In this document: positions 60,001 to 64,000 of the stretch, one piece after another | Numbering within the stretch: position 1 is the stretch's first letter | Layout: each line of letters starts with the position of its first letter | Assembly (NCBI GenBank): GCA_963691815.1 | Contig: OY829658.1 | Location: 15,953,326-16,017,325 of the forward strand | DNA from: Echiichthys vipera | Lineage: Eukaryota; Chordata; Actinopteri; Perciformes; Trachinidae | Direction: 5' to 3' | DNA: 64,000 bases | Notes under the pieces: generated by a model | What the model was told of the DNA's origin: nothing | What the model saw: only the letters and a program-made list of their open reading frames with translations | Databases searched by the model: none | Made by a program: the position numbers and the translations under genes

Positions 60001-61967
60001 TCTACCAAGCTGAATGTATTCAATCTCAAATCACTTGCTGCTGTGGTTTTGCTCTGCACAGTCGATGCCCAGAGGGAGCCAACCTGGGTGCCACAGCCCC
60101 GCTGCCCAGGAAAAACTACATCTGCTTCCTGAAATCTGAGGAGCTACCACCTAAGCACACTGAGACATTCTGTTCCTACTAGCTGCTGACTCCAAACATG
60201 CCCCGCAAACCCACCCAAACACCACAGACAGCACTGACACTCCACAGACACTCTCCGCTTTCACTAATTCACTTACATGCAAACCCCATGGCTTGAGTAT
60301 CGGTGAACTCGCTTGCCCTCGTAAGAGACTGACACACACCTACGACACGTCACAGATAGACGCACTCTTAAGGCAGATGGCTGAGGAGGCAGATGATAAG
60401 ACACATGCAGGTCCCGGGAGCTTCTTCTTGCCTTAGTCACATAAATGTCATCACTGGCACACATGGCAAGAGTTTCTAACTGAACAGGTGGTTTACAACG
60501 ACGTCCCTTTGATGCCAACACTTTACTTCTAAAAGCACTCAAAGGGATTAGAGTCCATCCTACACACACACACACACATTAGCGAGTCATAAGAGTTCAA
60601 TTTAGAAACAAATGTTGGAATCACCTGGTGAACAGGAAAGAACTGCTGGCATGTTCACAAGCCAGTAAATTAAAACTCAACATGGAATATGAGAGGGATG
60701 CATACAAAGAATGTGCGTGGCTCCTAGAGCTGAGTATCATGTGAACATTTTAAATTAGATTTTCTCCCAATAAAATATCTCTACTGCCAATAGCGATACC
60801 AAAGAAACTGTTATTTAAATATAGGGGAATATAAAACTGTTTAAAAAAATATCATCAACATCTAAACGTCAATGACAACTGGACCAACTGTTGCCAAGGA
60901 AATTGAGATTTGATCAAAAGCTCTAAAGCAGAAACATATTCATGAATGCTGAGATTATTTGGTTCAGTGTTGAAGAATCTGTCCAAGCATTCAAAACCAA
61001 TTCTGGTACTGACGGCGGTTTGGTCAGATTGTTAGAATTGTTTTATTTTTGACCTGAGATTTCTGCATTTAAAAACGAAGGAACTTTTCTTTTTTGTACA
61101 TTTGAAGAGAAAGATCCTTATGCAACACCAATGCATTGTGCAGTTTGACATACTTGGCAAGAAGTAAGGAAAAACCAACAGTTGTTAAAGCAATGGAAGT
61201 TAACTTCGATAACCATGGATCGTCAGTCAGAAACACCTCTTACATCAATATTGTAGTAGGAAATTATTGAAGAAAAACACATCATTTGATGCAAGAGAGA
61301 GAGAAAAGAAGTGCTGAAGCTTCTGCCCTTTACACCTCCATGTCAAATGTAGGAGATTTTTAGGAGATTCCCTAATCAAAAATACAAAAACCAGACCCAT
61401 CACCTTGTACATAATGCACAACCTTTCCTTCCACACACTACAGGTCTTTAGAAACAAAACCATGGCCTGTTCTGATCACTGTCAGTCTGAGGGGCCAAAA
61501 CAAGGCCTTCCCTGCAAACTTCCTGTGTTATCTTGATATGTACACAAACTTTAGGTCTCTCTTTGGTCTGATAGGTCTTTGTCCCCTCACAGAATAACAC
61601 GTGCTCTTCCTTTTGTGTGGCTCAGGGAAATTAATCTTTGTCCCCTAATCGTGGCACCCTGCAATGATTGCACTACTCCAAATCCCAAAACAAAGAGAAA
61701 GCCATCGCACCAAGTACAAAGGGAATAACACACACACACACACGGGGGGGGTGTACTGTTAACACTTCCAGACAGAGTGTATGTTGTTCTCTCTATATTG
61801 ACCCCACTACTGTGTTAGGAAGCCTGGAGGTTGACTCTCTCCGTCGCTAACCTCATGCTGTAGGCTCCAGCCCCCAGCTCCTGTCCTATGCCGGACAGGC
61901 TGGCATCGAAGTCGTGCACCAGCCCCGACTCGATGGTGGCGTCGTCCATCTTCAGTACCCAGGCCAT
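49831..61967 (-). CDS. ubp1: UBP1 (LBP-1), grainyhead/CP2-family transcription factor
   Basis: Sixteen coding exons on the minus strand: 61967-61852, 59188-59037, 57519-57443, 57352-57247, 57146-57040, 56886-56734, 56054-55944, 54212-54105, 53788-53685, 53158-53104, 52808-52715, 52622-52532, 52229-52111, 52010-51868, 50498-50447, 49868-49831. They sum to 1626 nt: 541 aa plus TAG (human UBP1 about 540). The N-terminus MAWVLKMDDATIESGLVHDF is diagnostic. Residues of about 60-290 are the CP2 DNA-binding domain (VVFHDRRLQYTEHQQ, GWKWNRPGDRLLDIDIP, ISTEFTPRKHGGEKGVPF). About 364-424 is the SAM-like domain (SIQDAQKWLLKNRF, LTRDDLVQICGPADGIRLF). The C-terminus (VYHALYLDELTAAE, VYRQGPTGIHILLSDQ) is the oligomerisation region. 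The protein is a nuclear DNA-binding oligomer that activates or represses promoters. TFCP2 and TFCP2L1 are close relatives; the N-terminus and synteny favour UBP1. Confidence 0.96.
50005..50377. repeat. Foldback repeat: 71-bp inverted arms in a ubp1 intron
   Basis: Arms 50005-50075 and 50307-50377 are near-perfect inverted copies (both include GACGTTTCACCTCTCA and AGAGGCTTCATCAGTT in opposite senses), separated by about 231 bp. It lies between the last two coding exons of ubp1. The arm sequence is like that of Penelope-type fish repeats as I remember them; this assignment is tentative. Confidence 0.85.
54309..54838. mobile_element. MITE in a ubp1 intron, about 530 bp
   Basis: The left end GGGCCGCCCACACCAAGAAC and right end, reversed, AGGGCCGTCCACACCAAGAAC form inverted repeats, with further ATAACGATAACGACAG-like units inside. 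No transposase. It lies between exons 56054-55944 and 54212-54105. A family of this sequence is common in fish; superfamily not assigned. Confidence 0.8.
56983..57038. repeat. (GT)n microsatellite abutting ubp1 donor
   Basis: 56-bp GT run on the plus strand. In the transcript it is an AC run starting immediately after the GU of the 5' splice site of exon 57146-57040. Confidence 0.95.
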
Positions 61968-62099
61968 CGGCCCCAGCTCCTTGTCCTCGGCTTCTACTCG
62001 GAGGGTCGCCAGCTTTGCTTCAAGGTACGAGACAGACAGTCGGGCTAAGGCGACGAAAGGAAGGAAGCGGGCTCTGCTGCAGCTTCTTTCTGAGTGACA

Positions 62100-62960
62100 C
62101 CCGTGAGAGGAAAGTTATGCTGCTAGCCCGTTAGCCGCTCCCTTGGCAACAAGCTGGGCGAGCGAATCGGTAGCTTGGATGAATCTCCATATCTCCACTC
62201 GGGGGTTTGCTTTTGTCACACAACACGATGCTGCACAACTGTAAAGTAACGTTAAGTTAGGGTCCACTCAGCTAGCTAACGTTAGTCGTGACTGGAGATG
62301 ATTGTCAGCATGCTAATGTGAGCTAACAGCTAGCTAGCTTTGATAAAAGGCAACTTTAAGCAGGCTAGCATGAACCCAGTTGTTACTCCAGAGTCTTCAA
62401 GCAGTCTCTCTGACGTTAGCCCAACAAAATGCGACAAGCAGATGTGATTTAGTTTAAGTCCACACGCCGCCGCATCCCCACGCAGCGTCCGCCACAGCTG
62501 TTGCTACCTAACTTAGCTACCAGGCTAACTAGCATCAACTTGCTTCTGACTCAACCGTGAGATGTCCGGTAGACCTAACAGCAGCTCTCCTCCTCTGGTG
62601 CTCCCTGAACCGTCCACACCCGCTCTCCTCTTCTCATCGCGGAGCTGCAGTCACCGCTAAGGTCTTCCGCAGTCCCTGAACCATCCAAAGTGCAGCGGTT
62701 GACACAAAACCAGGCATCAACATGGCTCCCTCAGCAGCGTACAGACGGGTCTGTGGAGCCTGCAGCGGAGGAGCTGCTGCTGCCACCGCCAGCCTCAAGG
62801 AAGGATGCCAGGACGGACGCTCAGCCAATCAGAAGCAGCGCTCTGTGCCCAGCGCAGGGGGGATTAGCCAATCAGAAGCCCCCGAGCTTCCGTCATTGCG
62901 TCCAACTGTTACTTTGGGCTCTGCCTCCCAAAACATAATGCATCAACAAAGACTGGAGAT
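62100..62960 (-). promoter_or_regulatory. ubp1 promoter region with paired CCAAT boxes
   Basis: GC-rich region upstream of the ubp1 start codon. Two identical 13-mers, GCCAATCAGAAGC, lie at about 62824 and 62867, 43 bp apart; CCAAT pairs of this kind are typical NF-Y sites. They read in reverse relative to ubp1, which NF-Y tolerates. A transcription start below about 62800 is inferred. Confidence 0.5.
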
Positions 62961-64000
62961 ACAGTAGATATGTGTAACCCTGCTTTCCACACATAAATGC
63001 AATATACAAATAAAAAGAAGACCTACTCAAAATAGTTATTAATTATTAATGATTAATTATAACTATAAACTGGACTTAATGCACATTTGAGGTGCAACAG
63101 GTTCATACCGTGCGTAGCTGCTGCCGCCGTGTCTCTGTGCAGGGGAACGGAAGTTTTCAGTGTAAGGCTGCCAAAACAACATCGTGCCCGACAAACAGCT
63201 GTGTACTCCAGATAAACACCACTCAGTCCGGCACCGAGGAGCTCATGTCTGTGTCAGGTCCGTGCTGGAGAGTCGATAGCTCTCTTTGTCTGGTCAATAA
63301 TTATCCAAAGCTCGGACCCTGAACGTTGCAAGCGGTCAAGTCTGAGTGGCAAAGTTATTTTCCGAGCAGGGAGCACGCACTATTTTGGCCCAGAAGGAAG
63401 ACCCGCCCTCAGGACTTAATCAGTCCCCCCCTGTCTGACTTGTCAGACAGTTCAGGACAGGGACGTCAACACACAACAGTCAGACAAGTTTAGTGCAAAC
63501 CACAGTAAAGATCAAACATATGGGTCAAACATATCCCTGCAGAATGACCCATTTCAGTGTAAGCAGCATTTTTCTGTTTTATTTGATTTTATAAACTGTA
63601 TTTTTAATGTTATATTTGTGCACGTCTTGCACTAAAGTGTAAAACTAAAGTGCATAGTTGGTTACAGTTTATTCTTGGTATTTTTCTATTCTTGACTGTT
63701 GCAGTATTTTCCTTGATTCTTTTTTTAAACTTATTTTATTATTTTTAAGTCCTTGTTTGTGAAAACTACTTGCCAATAAACCCCATTCTAAACTATTAAC
63801 TCAAGCCGCTGTTTCTCCCTGAACTGTTCTGCAATAGAAGTTTAAAGTAACATAAAATGTATTACTAAGTATTTTAGAACTGTACTTTTTTTAGTGAGGA
63901 CAGGCAGCACATTAACTGCAGGGACTTGGCAGTTAGCAGGTGGCTGCAGGCTGGTGTTGGATCCTCTTTAGCTGCACCTAAATTTACTGCACAGAGAACA
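62961..64000. other. Flanking sequence upstream of ubp1
   Basis: No gene, RNA or repeat with definable ends recognised. Open frames at 63092-63322 show no family features. Confidence 0.5.

Noticed and set aside
61968..62115. About 50 codons open in frame upstream of the ubp1 ATG
   Set aside because: No ATG occurs in it, a TAA precedes it, and the annotated ATG has good context and matches the family start. A non-AUG start is possible but unsupported.
62722..62967. Plus-strand 81-codon frame near the ubp1 promoter, possible divergent gene
   Set aside because: Composition fits GC-rich promoter DNA and no family or splice pattern is recognised.

Overview
The window is vertebrate nuclear DNA, almost certainly from a teleost fish of unknown species. 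The genes have many short exons with GT/AG introns, the AC/GT microsatellites are very long, and the interspersed repeats (V-SINE-like and tRNA SINEs, short inverted-repeat DNA transposons, hAT and L1/Tx1 relics) are of fish type. There are no bacterial-style operons or CRISPR arrays.

Three protein-coding genes lie on the minus strand. From right to left, in the direction of transcription, they are ubp1 (start codon 61967, stop 49831), pdcd6ip/ALIX (start 44434, stop 28370) and arpp21 (start 6940, stop 927, with likely non-coding 5' exons up to about 12 kb). I assembled each from splice junctions read by eye. The exon sums are divisible by three and give 541 aa (ubp1), 884 aa (pdcd6ip) and 665 or 672 aa (arpp21, without or with a 21-nt microexon). 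These three genes are neighbours on human 3p22-p21, so this is conserved synteny. Human CLASP2 lies between UBP1 and PDCD6IP but is absent here, and relative gene orientation has changed.

The last arpp21 intron but one carries the mir-128-2 hairpin (about 1945..2035, minus strand), in the same host gene as in mammals. A perfect-looking 234-bp AC/GT tract lies only a few bases from the hairpin base, on the side transcribed just before it.

Region by region: 1..926, arpp21 3' UTR and flank; 927..6940, arpp21 coding exons; 7 to 12 kb, arpp21 5' non-coding exons and a GC-rich start region; 12 to 28 kb, intergenic with DNA transposons, an L1 relic, SINEs and giant microsatellites; 28.4 to 44.4 kb, pdcd6ip with a hAT relic and a MITE in its introns; 44.5 to 47.5 kb, pdcd6ip promoter and an L1-like relic; 47.5 to 62 kb, ubp1 with its probable long 3' UTR, a 70-bp inverted repeat and a MITE; 62 to 63 kb, ubp1 promoter with paired CCAAT boxes; the rest has no recognisable gene.

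The gene products do not form one pathway: ARPP21 is an RNA-binding neuronal phosphoprotein, ALIX is an ESCRT adaptor and UBP1 is a grainyhead/CP2 transcription factor. I found no convincing new molecular system. The best leads are the mir-128-2/microsatellite juxtaposition, microsatellites fused to 5' splice sites, the altered PKA-site region of ARPP21, and several transposon structures.
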